Source: Saccoglossus kowalevskii (Eukaryota > Hemichordata > Enteropneusta > Harrimaniidae). From it: DNA of 21,289 nucleotides. The DNA lies in contig NW_003140812.1 in the NCBI RefSeq assembly GCF_000003605.2, positions 535,018-556,306 on the forward strand, given 5' to 3'. The translations under genes were made by a program, and so were the position numbers. The notes beneath the pieces were generated by a model. The model was not told the origin of the DNA. It saw only the letters and a program-made list of their open reading frames with translations, and searched no databases. Shown here one piece after another: positions 1-7,933 of this stretch (within the stretch, counting starts at the first letter, position 1; every line of letters starts with the position of its first letter).

Positions 1-66
1 GAAATCGCTGAAATATTTTACAGTGACGACGATGATGACAGCAGCGACGACTTTCTAGGATTTTAA
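1..66 (+). CDS. 3' end of an unidentified gene with an acidic C-terminal tail (partial)
   Basis: The frame starting at base 1 is open for 21 codons and stops at TAA 64-66. It encodes EIAEIFYSDDDDDSSDDFLG plus a final F. The run of Asp/Ser ending in an aromatic/Gly tail is a deliberate-looking acidic C terminus. What makes it credible as a real gene end is the perfect histone-type 3' stem-loop 31 bases after the stop codon. It is not a core histone, whose C termini are basic or neutral. It lies on the opposite strand from EIF3A, within or next to intron 10. It could be a nested cellular gene or the end of a transposon ORF. I do not recognise the family; the rest lies left of the window. Confidence 0.55.
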   Translation, partial: EIAEIFYSDDDDDSSDDFLGF

Positions 67-97
67 CAATCGTGTAGTTTTCACACACAAACCAAAC

Positions 98-113
98 GGC
101 CCTTTTCAGGGCC
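98..113 (+). terminator. Histone-type mRNA 3' stem-loop
   Basis: GGCCCTTTTCAGGGCC forms a 6-bp stem (GGCCCT/AGGGCC) around a four-base TTTC loop. It matches the replication-dependent histone mRNA stem-loop consensus. The flanks also fit: ACCAAAC before it and ACCACA after it. In histone genes this hairpin is bound by SLBP and cleavage follows about five bases downstream in ACCA, replacing polyadenylation. Here it follows a non-histone acidic ORF. That the transcript is processed this way is inferred. Confidence 0.8.
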
Positions 114-125
114 ACCACATATTTC

Positions 126-137
126 AAAAAGAGAACT
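126..137 (+). promoter_or_regulatory. Histone downstream element (HDE)-like purine box
   Basis: AAAAAGAGAACT lies 12 bases after the stem-loop, the normal distance for the purine-rich element that pairs with U7 snRNA. It resembles the animal HDE core AAAGAGCTG. With the stem-loop it makes a complete histone-type 3' processing signal. Confidence 0.55.
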
Positions 138-480
138 ACCGTACAAAAATACCATGTGTGCTTGTGTGTGTGTTTGTATGTATTTCAAATGATTATTCCT
201 GACCTCTTTCACTTTACCAATCTTGACGCCAGAAATCAAAACAATGTCTCAATTTAGTGCGTGCATATCATTAACCCCTCATTTGCATATCTATAGAAAA
301 TGTCTTTCAAATTCAACCAAACTTATCTAATAGAAGCCGACCCCCGACTTTTTGTTTTTCAAGTGAGAAGGCGGAGATTTCCTTTTTAAATTAAGCCGCG
401 GCCTCAATTAGATATTTTACGGTACTAAAAATATACAAAACATGGTCTTTTACCAGTTTTAGTTCAAAATTATGCATGTT
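138..480. other. Non-coding stretch, probably EIF3A intron 10
   Basis: I see no gene here. There is a short TG-rich run near 157-182 and otherwise AT-rich unique-looking sequence. It should be intronic to EIF3A if the next EIF3A exon lies left of the window. Confidence 0.4.
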
Positions 481-705
481 TTACATAAATTGAGCAATGT
501 GAAATTTATTTGTGTTCACACTTTTTTGCATGGTTCTAAAGTGGTTACCAAACAAACTACCTAATAAAGCCATGGGACTACTAGCGCTTGAAACAACTAG
601 CCCTGCAGGGTTATCGAAAATTTGTTTTATTTTTGATCCCTGTGCAAACGCTGATTCACTCGGCAAAGCATCAATGAACAGGAAAACTAAAACATCTACT
701 GCACC
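481..705 (-). other. Open stretch in phase with EIF3A exon 10; possible alternative terminal exon
   Basis: On the minus strand a plausible acceptor (ctcttaccag, ending at 706) is followed by 74 open codons and a stop at 481-483, in the phase left by exon 10. The peptide, which includes LPSESAFAQGSKIKQIF, does not resemble the conserved next part of eIF3a, which I expect to begin VRIDH. If used, it would give an eIF3a truncated just before the end of its PCI domain. The plus strand is also open from 512 to 712, so a chance or repeat-derived ORF is quite possible. Confidence 0.2.
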
Positions 706-815
706 CTGGTAAGAGGGTTTGATAAACTGAGAGGAATATCATAAAAATTAGCATCAATCACTCCAAAATTCCAATTGCGAGATTTACTGCATTTTATGAT
801 TAGAAATCACTATAC

Positions 816-932
816 CTGTAATGCACCACTCCTAGCTGCATCAACGATAACATTCTCCAAATGGAACGCCGAAGCAAACGGAGCCAGCTGAGATAGACGA
901 CTAAACTGAATTGTTTGGTACACTTGAGACAC
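816..932 (-). CDS. EIF3A: EIF3A coding exon 10 (residues 441-479), last one in the window
   Basis: Acceptor ataatag| and donor TTACAG|GTATAG, phase 0. It encodes [20 protein letters not shown] and ends [12 protein letters not shown]. The next conserved segment (VRIDH...) is not found before position 1, so intron 10 is at least 815 bp. Confidence 0.93.
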
Positions 933-3900
933 CTATAATAAAATATCATTTTGACATAAGTTCATATCATGATCTATCTGCACTAACTACTATGTTATAG
1001 CCACGTATTATCCCAGGCAGACATCACAGCATTTTCACCGCCTGGCAACCATCAGTGAGAAACAAAGTCCTAAAACTTTCAGAAAACTGTATTTTGGGAT
1101 AGTGGCTGTAACAAGACTACTCCAACATGTGCAACATATATAAATTTGGTTGCTCAGAATTAATTCAAATTTGAGTTTGTGCTGTTTTGTGCGACTTCTC
1201 ACCGGCTCTTCAACCAGCGTTTCACAGCAGCTCGCACAGAGCCCATACAAATACACGATAAAGTGGTGTGTGTCTTAGCAACATAGAACATTCTGTGACG
1301 TAGCTCTGATGTAACAATCAAAGAAAGACAATAACATCTGATAATAATAAATCGCAAATGATAATACCTGTGAAAGTAATCTGGTAAGAGCGACATTTTG
1401 CAGTGCCGACACATACTGCACCATCTCTAATTCGTTAGTTTCCTCTATGAATTCTAGTACTTTAGTCACTCTATCACTTAGCTGTAACGGATGGAACTCT
1501 ACTTCTAACCAATTAAATAGATCTTTTAACTGTGGCAATACATGCTGGATGACGTTGTACTTGACCTAGATAGAAACAGGTTACACAGTAGTATTTAACT
1601 ATGCCCTACGTCTATTGCATTATTCTCAAGGTGGGTGTAACTTGAGTGTTCAATAACAAGATAAGCTCCCTTATTAGAAAGACAGAAGAAAGTTAACACA
1701 ACAGAGAAGCTAATGTCAACATTCTTCTGTCTGTCACAACGTTGGAGTTGGAGATATTTTCAGTATAATTTTATTGCAATCAAAAACAAATTTGCATGCA
1801 TATTATTTCTTGTCCTTGCCTTTGTACTAAATCTGACCAAAATTGGTCAAAAAGTGGCCAGACAAATTTTGTTAGTTAACCTTTTCATCACCAGTTCCCT
1901 TCTTTCATCACAAAGTAGTCCTGTTTATAGATTGCATTATCAGAAGATTGGGACAAAAATAGCCAAATTCTTTTGAGTAAAAACTGAAAATTGACTCAAA
2001 CTGTGTCTGTGTCTGGGGTTCATTTCCAGAAATATTGAAGGATTTTATAAACAAGAAAATTTGGGCTAGAAAGTCTGGTGGTGAAAAATTTAAAGTTCTA
2101 ATACAGGATTACCATGCAAAGTATGAACATTGCTTAAATTGTCGACACAATTCAGACACACAACTCAAACACAAAGGCATCTTACCATATCTTTGATTAA
2201 TTGAGATCTATTGGGTGGACTCTGCAATCCTAATAGGTTGGCTAGTTTACGTTGTTTTTCAATATGTGCTTCCTCCATGTCCAGGATTGTAGTGATTTCA
2301 TTTCTAGGTTGGATAACTTGAATAGATAAAGTAGCTAGTAACACACGGGATGCCATTCTGTAATAAAGGCAAAACAGCAATGAGAGAATGAAGAGGTAAA
2401 TATCTTATCAATTTGACATTGGCTGAAAAAAAAAAATAATAGTTTTTAGCATTTGCTTGAAAAACCAGATCCTGACACAACATTGCGAGAAATGGCATGG
2501 AGGTCAAAGGGCATTTAGTGAATCTCAAAAAAAAAAGCTGACAAGATCTTCCAGAAATTAGCAAAATAAATTCTGAAAAGCAGTAGGTTTTCAGCTTGCT
2601 AGGCTACCATCCTAAATACCACCAGCTAGTATAGAAAGTTATTTTTATTTGATAAGGGTTTTGAAAACATATCAGAAGCAGGTAAAGCAGAAAATCACTG
2701 TCAATACATCCACATATGTAGATAAAAACACAGAATGCCACTTTGTAACTTACTTTTGAATCTCGTCCTGCGAGAGATTCTTCCGCTGTTCTCTCGACAA
2801 TTGTAATAAACGATGCAAAGCACATGCATGGAAGAGATGATTTCCAGATTTCCAAAACACTAAACCCAGCTTGGTGTAATAGTTAGCCATCAGCTGAGGT
2901 TTAGGGGATTTCTTAGACAACGTCATCAGCCCATGTACATCTTCAATGGCTTTGTAGGCTTCCTAGAAAACAAATTAAACATCATTACACATGTGTAATA
3001 TGATAAGATAACTTTATTGACGTTTATTCTTTCTATAGAAGATGAACATAGCCAAGTAAAATAAAAAAAAGTAAAGAGGATAATCAAAAAACTCAGTTAA
3101 AAAAAAAATTAAAATAACAGATTAATTTAACGGCAATTACAAACTACTAAAGAATAAGGTGTTTTACTCCTATTAATACACACCTGTTTGCATTATAAAC
3201 ATACCAAGCTTAATGTGGCAGTTTGTCATAATGTAAATAAATTTATCGGGATGATCCATTGCAGTAAAATTAGGATTATTACTTAAGTAAATCTGTAAAA
3301 AGTTTCTGCCTCATTTCATTGTGCTGTGGGCAGTCCATAATGTAATGGTACTCATCCTTAACTGAGTTATTGTCACATCTTGTGCAGATTCTGTGTTCCA
3401 GTTTTGTTTTTGGTCTAGTATACCTCCTTTTCTCTATCATAAGCTGATGGTCACTAATTCTTAATTTACAAATATATTTTCTATATTTTGAATTATTCAC
3501 ATCCATCAAATAATGTGTAATATGTGTTATCAGTCAAGACAAACTTCTGATGATAAATAGCATTTCACTGATATTCTGAATAAAATTCATCTAATACACT
3601 GCAATAGTATAAACATCACAGTTTACAATGACCCTAAATCACATGCATTCAGGGTGAACAAAAACACAAATTTAGCTTATAAACGTTTACCCAAGGCGAT
3701 ATATCCAAATAATCAGGGGTGGTAACTAATAATAGCAAATGTTTGAAATTATCAGAATTAAGGTCAAGGCTACTACACGCATACATGTATATGAAAGAAA
3801 TTACTTAACATCCAGAGTTAATCATTTTTTATTGAAGTGTAAATTCCAACTGTATGTTGCACCTTTTTAATGATTCGCATTTAATGGTTGCAATTATACA

Positions 3901-6900
3901 CCTTAAATATTCTATTTCTATAACAAATTTGTTTTAATCATGTAGAAGGTTGTTTTAAATCAAATTATTTTATAAATCTGTAAAACAACACTGAATCAGA
4001 GGATAGATAATCTAACCTGCCATAGTTCCATACTGATAGCACTGTCTAACTGCACTAATCTGGTTTCCAGATGCATCTGCTGACTGTCAGGATTGTTCAA
4101 ATTAATAGACGATGCTTGGTTCTGATATTTTGTAATCAACCCAAGATGATTCCTTAGCTGAAATGAAAAACAAATTATTACTATCATGATATACCGTAAA
4201 ATCTTGGCGTCACTCCAGGCATCAGGGAAAGGCCTGAATTTGCTTCCGAATTAGAGGTCACAAATGCTGAAAACCATTGGTATTTTCACATGATGACAAA
4301 AAAAAAATACTCAGTATATTTAATGTAATGCATTGAAAATGATCTGTGACGATAGCGTAATCTGGTCATGCTGTGTTTACAAGTGAACTACTTTATAAAG
4401 TGTTGCTTGTTACTGTAGAATACTTTATTTTCACTTGGAATTTATTTTCGCTATTTTCGCTGAAAGGATGATTCCGTGAAAATAAAATCCAGCGAATATA
4501 CATTTTTGCCTATATATCTATATAAACTCATCAAAAATCAGTGAAAATATATTCCATACAAAACGTCCAAAAAGCCTTTTCAGCGAAAATTTATTCCAGC
4601 GAAAATAAAGTATTCCACAGTACTCAGTAGTGATTATAGCAACTTACAATTAATTCATTTCTTGAATTGTTCTGTTTGTTTATTTATTGCAAAGCAAAAG
4701 GCTATTGGCCCAGAGCAAATACAGTTTCACTTCAACAATGGTGGCAATAAAAATCATTCAAGTTCTGCTTTTCATGGCAAAATAAACATAACTCGCTAAC
4801 TGGTTTAAATTGACATCATTTCTTGAACCCATGAGCGAGATAAATTTGTTGTAAGTGGGGGTTAGTGCAAAACAATACAGACAACAAGTCTGCTCTAATA
4901 CGTTGATAACAAGGGCAAATAGCAATAAAATGAAATAAAATATATGAAATGCAAGTAAAATTCAACTTAGTGCATGCAACACATTTTTTTATAATTTTTT
5001 GGATAATTTTGAACCAAATGGACATAATATCCTATTCGCTACATGTCTTATTTTAGAAATATTATAAATAAATTCAATTGAAAAATGTGAATGATGAAAT
5101 AGTTGACTTTGACACTTTAAAGGGTTAAAGTTACATTGTAAGAGCATTAAATTATTATATGAAATTGCTAAATTTTTGTCAGGACTAATTTTTTTTACAG
5201 TAGTCGAGGAAGGCACAGAGACTGCCAATGTTTGTGCCAGGACAACCATTTGTCCCCCAACTGAACTACGAGGAATTTACATATAATTCAAAATTTCTAG
5301 TATCTACCGCTTTAACATTATTTCCATATATTCACAATTGTGTACATTGATTCAAAAACCCAATCACTGATGGACAACCTAATATTAACTTCTGGAAACA
5401 AGCTCTCGAAATTGGTAGTGTTAACAAAATTAAATGCAAATGTCTGTGTTTGCTGGACGGTGGTAGTACAGAAATTAAATTTAAAAATCCCAGAACTTAC
5501 ATTTTCACATAGTTTACGAAATTCCGTCTTCCTGGAGTATTTCAAACAGAACTTGAAAGCTAGAAAAGTACAATTGATCAATAGGGTAAATAAAATAACT
5601 TGTCTCAGCAGATTCTGTATCGATACACCAAGCCTAACAGAAAAGCTCAATTAAATACCTTAAATAACTAATACTACATACATAACTTTGATTTGATACA
5701 TAAAAATGCAATGTTACCTTGTTGAGCTATATCTTGATAAAGCCTTTCAACTTTGGAATTATTTCTTAGTAAATCCAAACACTGTCGATATGACTCCCAT
5801 AGGAACTTTACCCACGGTGTCAGAAGTATGCGATCAGTTCGATCTTGTGTATCCTCACCACTCACAGCACTTAGAAGTAAGCTAACAATAAAAAGAGTAA
5901 AACAAAAATAGTCAAATATTCTATTCCTGGAGTGTTCTGCTCATGGATGGGCACTACAATGTGGAATTAAATTACTGCATGAAAATTGCTTTACCATGAA
6001 TTGCCCAAAAAGTGGGAAAAACAATGCCAGCAGGCAGCCCAGAATGTGAAGAGTTGATTGAAATTAGGTCTCACCTCTCTGGTGTTGTGATTTGATCTAA
6101 GTCATCAATATCATCAACTTTCTGGTGCGATTCTTCCTTGGCCTGTTCAGTTTTTTCTTCGGCCAGTCTTAAATAACTTCTAACAACATCCTCTAGGGAT
6201 CTGATGTTAACCTGAAAAAGCCAAAGCACGAGAGTTTTGAATTATTGGATTTTTTACTAAAAATATAATTTAAATACTATAAAATACTTTATTTTAGCTG
6301 GAATTAATTTTTGCTGAAAAGACTGTTTGGGTGTTTTGTATGAAATTTATTTTCACTAATATTTGGCGAGTTCAATGTAAAATGCAGGAAAAATTGGATC
6401 GTTAGATTTTATTTTCACTGAATCACCCCTTGAGTGAAAATAAAATCCAAGCATTAATTAAGTATTTTACAGTACTGTAGTGTTGAGTCTCGCTACCATA
6501 GACATAGAAAGTCTTATAAATATATTCTGCAATTGATTAGAAACACAGTATTGTAGTATTGTATTGCAAACAATTATCTATAAGTGATCTCACATCAACA
6601 AACTAAATCAACACAAAAGAGCAAGTGACCAAACAAACTTTAAATATAAAATGTATATTTCAAGTTGCTCACCTGTTGACAGATATTCTTGTATTGATAA
6701 AGACCTTCCTTTGCAATATGACTCTTGCGTAAATCAACACACAGCACTAGATATTTCTCCATGATCGGTTCATGGATTTTCTGCCATGTTCGATGTTTTT
6801 TGCTCTTGATAACATCATACAAGGCATCCAATGCAGGCTGCTTTTTACCAACATCGATGAATTCTTTAAATAAAAAAAAAAATATTTTATATATATTTAT

Positions 6901-7545
6901 TTATTTATTTATTGTAGAAACTGTGATTCCTGTTATTTCCAAGGAAGATAGCACACCCTGACCACCCTCTTGATTTGGTGGAAAAATCCTTTCAGTTTCT
7001 CCATAGATTTTATATAAGAGAGAAACTGAGGCACTTTCCTTGTTGCTTGTAAGCCCTTGTGTTAATTGACATTTTCCATAGTTTATAGATTCTCCAGTAA
7101 GATTTGTAGCAAACAATACTGTTAGTAATGGGTGTGCCAAGTCCTGACAAGTATCATCAAAATCGTCAATAACCAGCTGTATCACGAAATTGATTGAATA
7201 TGTATCGTGCGTATTTAAGTAATTAACTGTGATTTTCACATAAAGGTCATTATATCCCTCAGAGTGTGTCATTCAATTTCAACTTAGCTTAGGGGTGCCT
7301 TGATCTTTCACGGCCTGTCGCGATCGTGGTACAACTACGTAATAATTTTGGAATAATTGCTTATTAAGCGACCATCCGTTAAATGCAGCAATCATAAAAA
7401 GTAAATGTTACGAAACACAGTGATACCATTGATTGAGAGTGTGGCAGTACCGCAGCCAACATATGGACTGACATAATATAGATACAGGTTTCTTACCGTT
7501 TGCTCTTTTGAGAGCATTTTCGGGACGCTGAAAGTATGTAGGCAT
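816..7545 (-). CDS. EIF3A: Eukaryotic translation initiation factor 3 subunit A (eIF3a), exons 1-10, N-terminal part
   Basis: eIF3a is the largest scaffold subunit of eIF3, which binds the 40S ribosome and recruits mRNA in the cytoplasm. Ten exons join with consistent phases into residues 1-479 (1437 nt). The protein starts [18 protein letters not shown] and carries stretches nearly identical to animal eIF3a: [18 protein letters not shown] (about residue 33), [12 protein letters not shown] (about 131), [38 protein letters not shown], and RVTKVLEF and FSRL in the PCI domain, roughly residues 315-479 onward. The end of the PCI, the spectrin-like region and the charged C-terminal repeats must lie left of the window. 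Its start codon is 348 bp from the divergent DENND10 start. Introns are 158-1343 bp and hold a LINE remnant and two MITEs. Identity is essentially certain; only the missing 3' half and exact transcript ends are unknown. Confidence 0.97.
933..1367 (-). other. EIF3A intron 9
   Basis: AT-rich non-coding sequence. Open frames here are short and Cys/Leu-rich and look like chance. No snoRNA or repeat recognised. Confidence 0.8.
1368..1565 (-). CDS. EIF3A: EIF3A coding exon 9 (residues 375-440)
   Basis: Acceptor tatctag| and donor TCACAG|GTATTA. It encodes [39 protein letters not shown] and [16 protein letters not shown], all in the PCI domain. Confidence 0.95.
1566..2185 (-). other. EIF3A intron 8
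   Basis: Non-coding. Its middle holds one copy of a dispersed repeat (about 1886-2085) also found in DENND10 intron 6. Confidence 0.8.
1886..2085 (+). repeat. Dispersed repeat, copy 1
   Basis: Shares an ordered series of words with 16497-16715 in the same orientation: TTCATCACAAA, AGTCCT.TTTATAG, TAAAAACTGAAAATTGA, GGTTCATT.CCAGAA and AGAAAG(T/C)CT. Identity is moderate, so this is an old family. No terminal repeats or coding frame seen. Confidence 0.6.
2186..2357 (-). CDS. EIF3A: EIF3A coding exon 8 (residues 317-374)
   Basis: Acceptor attacag| and donor GATATG|GTAAG. It encodes [17 protein letters not shown] and [20 protein letters not shown], the start of the PCI domain. Confidence 0.94.
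2358..2753 (-). other. EIF3A intron 7
   Basis: Non-coding, with several A/T homopolymer runs. I see no repeat or RNA gene in it. Confidence 0.75.
2754..2962 (-). CDS. EIF3A: EIF3A coding exon 7 (residues 248-316)
   Basis: Acceptor ttttctag| and donor CAAAA|GTAAGT (phase 2). It encodes [40 protein letters not shown] and ends LSQDEIQ. Confidence 0.95.
2963..4016 (-). other. EIF3A intron 6
   Basis: Non-coding apart from a LINE remnant at 3186-3520. The remainder (3521-4016) is AT-rich with nothing recognised. Confidence 0.75.
3186..3520 (-). mobile_element. Broken 3' end of a LINE (non-LTR retrotransposon) ORF
   Basis: The minus-strand frame from 3509 down to 3279 contains [20 protein letters not shown], then the Cys/His pattern [20 protein letters not shown] ending [12 protein letters not shown]. 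This is the C-terminal CxxC...HxxxxC tail common after the reverse transcriptase in invertebrate LINEs. After LLK a stop appears, but the homologous reading continues one frame over ([19 protein letters not shown]), so there is at least one frameshift. Only the tail is left: a dead, 5'-truncated copy inside EIF3A intron 6, on the gene's own strand. Confidence 0.7.
4017..4157 (-). CDS. EIF3A: EIF3A coding exon 6 (residues 201-247)
   Basis: Acceptor atttcag| and donor ATGGCAG|GTTAGA. It encodes [33 protein letters not shown] and ends SMELWQ, in phase 0. Confidence 0.95.
4158..5500 (-). other. EIF3A intron 5
   Basis: The largest intron of EIF3A here. It holds a 212-bp MITE at 4411-4622; the rest is AT-rich with no recognised gene or RNA. 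Confidence 0.75.
4411..4622. mobile_element. TA-flanked MITE, copy A (212 bp)
   Basis: Begins TACTGTAGAATACTTTATTT and ends with its near reverse complement (AATAAAGTATTCCACAGTA). Inner arms repeat the words TTTTCGCT and AGCGAAAA. The terminal TA on both sides suggests a Tc1/mariner-type TA target duplication. There is no coding capacity. Related copies lie at 6275, 10653, 17308 and 20647. Confidence 0.75.
5501..5559 (-). CDS. EIF3A: EIF3A coding exon 5 (residues 181-200)
   Basis: A 59-nt exon with acceptor tttctag| and donor GAAAAT|GTAAGT. It encodes [20 protein letters not shown]. Phase and homology both demand it. Confidence 0.93.
5718..5881 (-). CDS. EIF3A: EIF3A coding exon 4 (residues 126-180)
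   Basis: Acceptor attgttag| and donor CAACAAG|GTAACA (phase 1). It encodes [18 protein letters not shown] through [11 protein letters not shown]. Confidence 0.95.
6075..6211 (-). CDS. EIF3A: EIF3A coding exon 3 (residues 81-125)
   Basis: Acceptor tttttcag| and donor GAGAG|GTGAGA (phase 2). It encodes [20 protein letters not shown] followed by an acidic linker, [13 protein letters not shown]. Confidence 0.93.
6212..6672 (-). other. EIF3A intron 2
   Basis: Holds MITE copy B (6275-6474). Nothing else recognised. Confidence 0.75.
6275..6474. mobile_element. TA-flanked MITE, copy B (200 bp)
   Basis: Left end TACTATAAAATACTTTATTT, right end AAGTATTTTACAGTA. The internal order (GTTTTGTATGAAATTTATTT early) is the reverse of copy A, so it sits in the opposite orientation. 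Confidence 0.7.
6673..6863 (-). CDS. EIF3A: EIF3A coding exon 2 (residues 17-80)
   Basis: Acceptor tttaaag| and donor CAACAG|GTGAGC. It encodes [18 protein letters not shown] through [11 protein letters not shown], almost unchanged from other animals. Confidence 0.95.
6864..7496 (-). other. EIF3A intron 1
   Basis: Non-coding by the gene model. It starts near the acceptor with a homopolymer A run and a TTTA microsatellite (about 6868-6913), and contains a 123-codon minus-strand open frame (6901-7272) that I do not recognise. Confidence 0.75.
6868..6913. repeat. A-rich and (TTTA)n simple repeat
   Basis: A run of A, then TATATATTTATTTATTTATT. On the EIF3A strand it lies directly before the exon 2 acceptor. 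Confidence 0.8.
7497..7545 (-). CDS. EIF3A: EIF3A coding exon 1 (residues 1-16)
   Basis: ATG at 7545-7543 in context AACAAAGATGC. The exon encodes [16 protein letters not shown] and ends phase 1 at the donor G|GTAAGA. The start is fixed by match to the conserved eIF3a N terminus. Confidence 0.95.
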
Positions 7546-7658
7546 CTTTGTTGTATTATCGATTTACACAAAATACAATCCAAGATCTGTCGCCCAATTT
7601 GAGGGCAAAATTTGATTTCGAGCTTGAAAGCCTTTCCTATTCCATTGCATGCATGAAC

Positions 7659-7669
7659 AAGATGGCGGC
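7659..7669 (+). promoter_or_regulatory. YY1-type site
   Basis: AAGATGGCGGC is the strong YY1 consensus. A second one (AAGATGGCGG, 7891-7900) covers the DENND10 start codon, a common arrangement in animal housekeeping genes. Confidence 0.6.
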
Positions 7670-7687
7670 AAAGGACCATGTGGGAGG

Positions 7688-7695
7688 TGACGTCA
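7688..7695. promoter_or_regulatory. CRE/ATF palindrome
   Basis: TGACGTCA, the perfect CREB/ATF site, about 145 bp upstream of the EIF3A start and about 200 bp upstream of the DENND10 start. Confidence 0.6.
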
Positions 7696-7845
7696 TTTCG
7701 TAAGTCGTGAAACAAATTACTTGTGTCAGTCACATTCTGTTACATCGGCAAAATTATATTTTTGAAATAAACTCATTTTTAAAAATTAAAATACTCGAAT
7801 TAGTTTTCACACGAGCGTCGTTGTAGTAAAAAAATTACAGGAACT

Positions 7846-7858
7846 TGCATTGTGGGTA
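7846..7858 (-). promoter_or_regulatory. ZNF143/Staf-like site
   Basis: The reverse complement reads TACCCACAATGCA, close to the ZNF143 (Staf) core ACCCA.AATGCA. It lies about 40 bp upstream of the DENND10 start. The same word occurs three times at the right end of the window. Confidence 0.5.
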
Positions 7859-7869
7859 TATTCTTTCAT

Positions 7870-7893
7870 TTCCGGTTTCACGCCTACCGGAAG
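7870..7893. promoter_or_regulatory. Pair of ETS sites in opposite orientation
   Basis: TTCCGG at 7870-7875 and ACCGGAAG at 7886-7893 are GABP/ETS-type cores in opposite orientations directly upstream of the DENND10 ATG. Confidence 0.5.
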
Positions 7894-7933
7894 ATGGCGG
7901 TATTGACTGAACTGCAGGGAGTTGGTTTGATAG
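7894..7933 (+). CDS. DENND10: DENND10 coding exon 1 (residues 1-13)
   Basis: Encodes [13 protein letters not shown] and ends phase 1 at G|GTAAGG. GVGLIEKDTN across the junction is conserved in the family. Confidence 0.92.

Larger units (their letters stand above)
7546..7893. promoter_or_regulatory. Divergent (bidirectional) promoter of EIF3A and DENND10
   Basis: Only 348 bp separate the two start codons, which point away from each other, so both 5' UTRs and the promoter(s) must fit here unless there are upstream non-coding exons. Motifs seen: YY1-type 7659-7669, perfect CRE 7688-7695, ZNF143/Staf-like 7846-7858 (reverse), and ETS sites at 7870-7875 and 7887-7893. No TATA box is evident at a fitting place. 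The motif set is typical of housekeeping divergent promoters. Confidence 0.75.

Noticed and set aside
512-712. 66-codon plus-strand ORF
   Set aside because: Mirror of the minus-strand open stretch, no recognisable family; direction cannot be supported.
5340-5654. 104-codon plus-strand ORF
   Set aside because: Antisense shadow of EIF3A exon 5 and its flanking introns.
816-7545. snoRNA genes in EIF3A introns, as in the human gene (SNORA19)
   Set aside because: I looked for box C/D and H/ACA patterns on the host strand by eye and found none I could defend; a covariance-model search would be needed.
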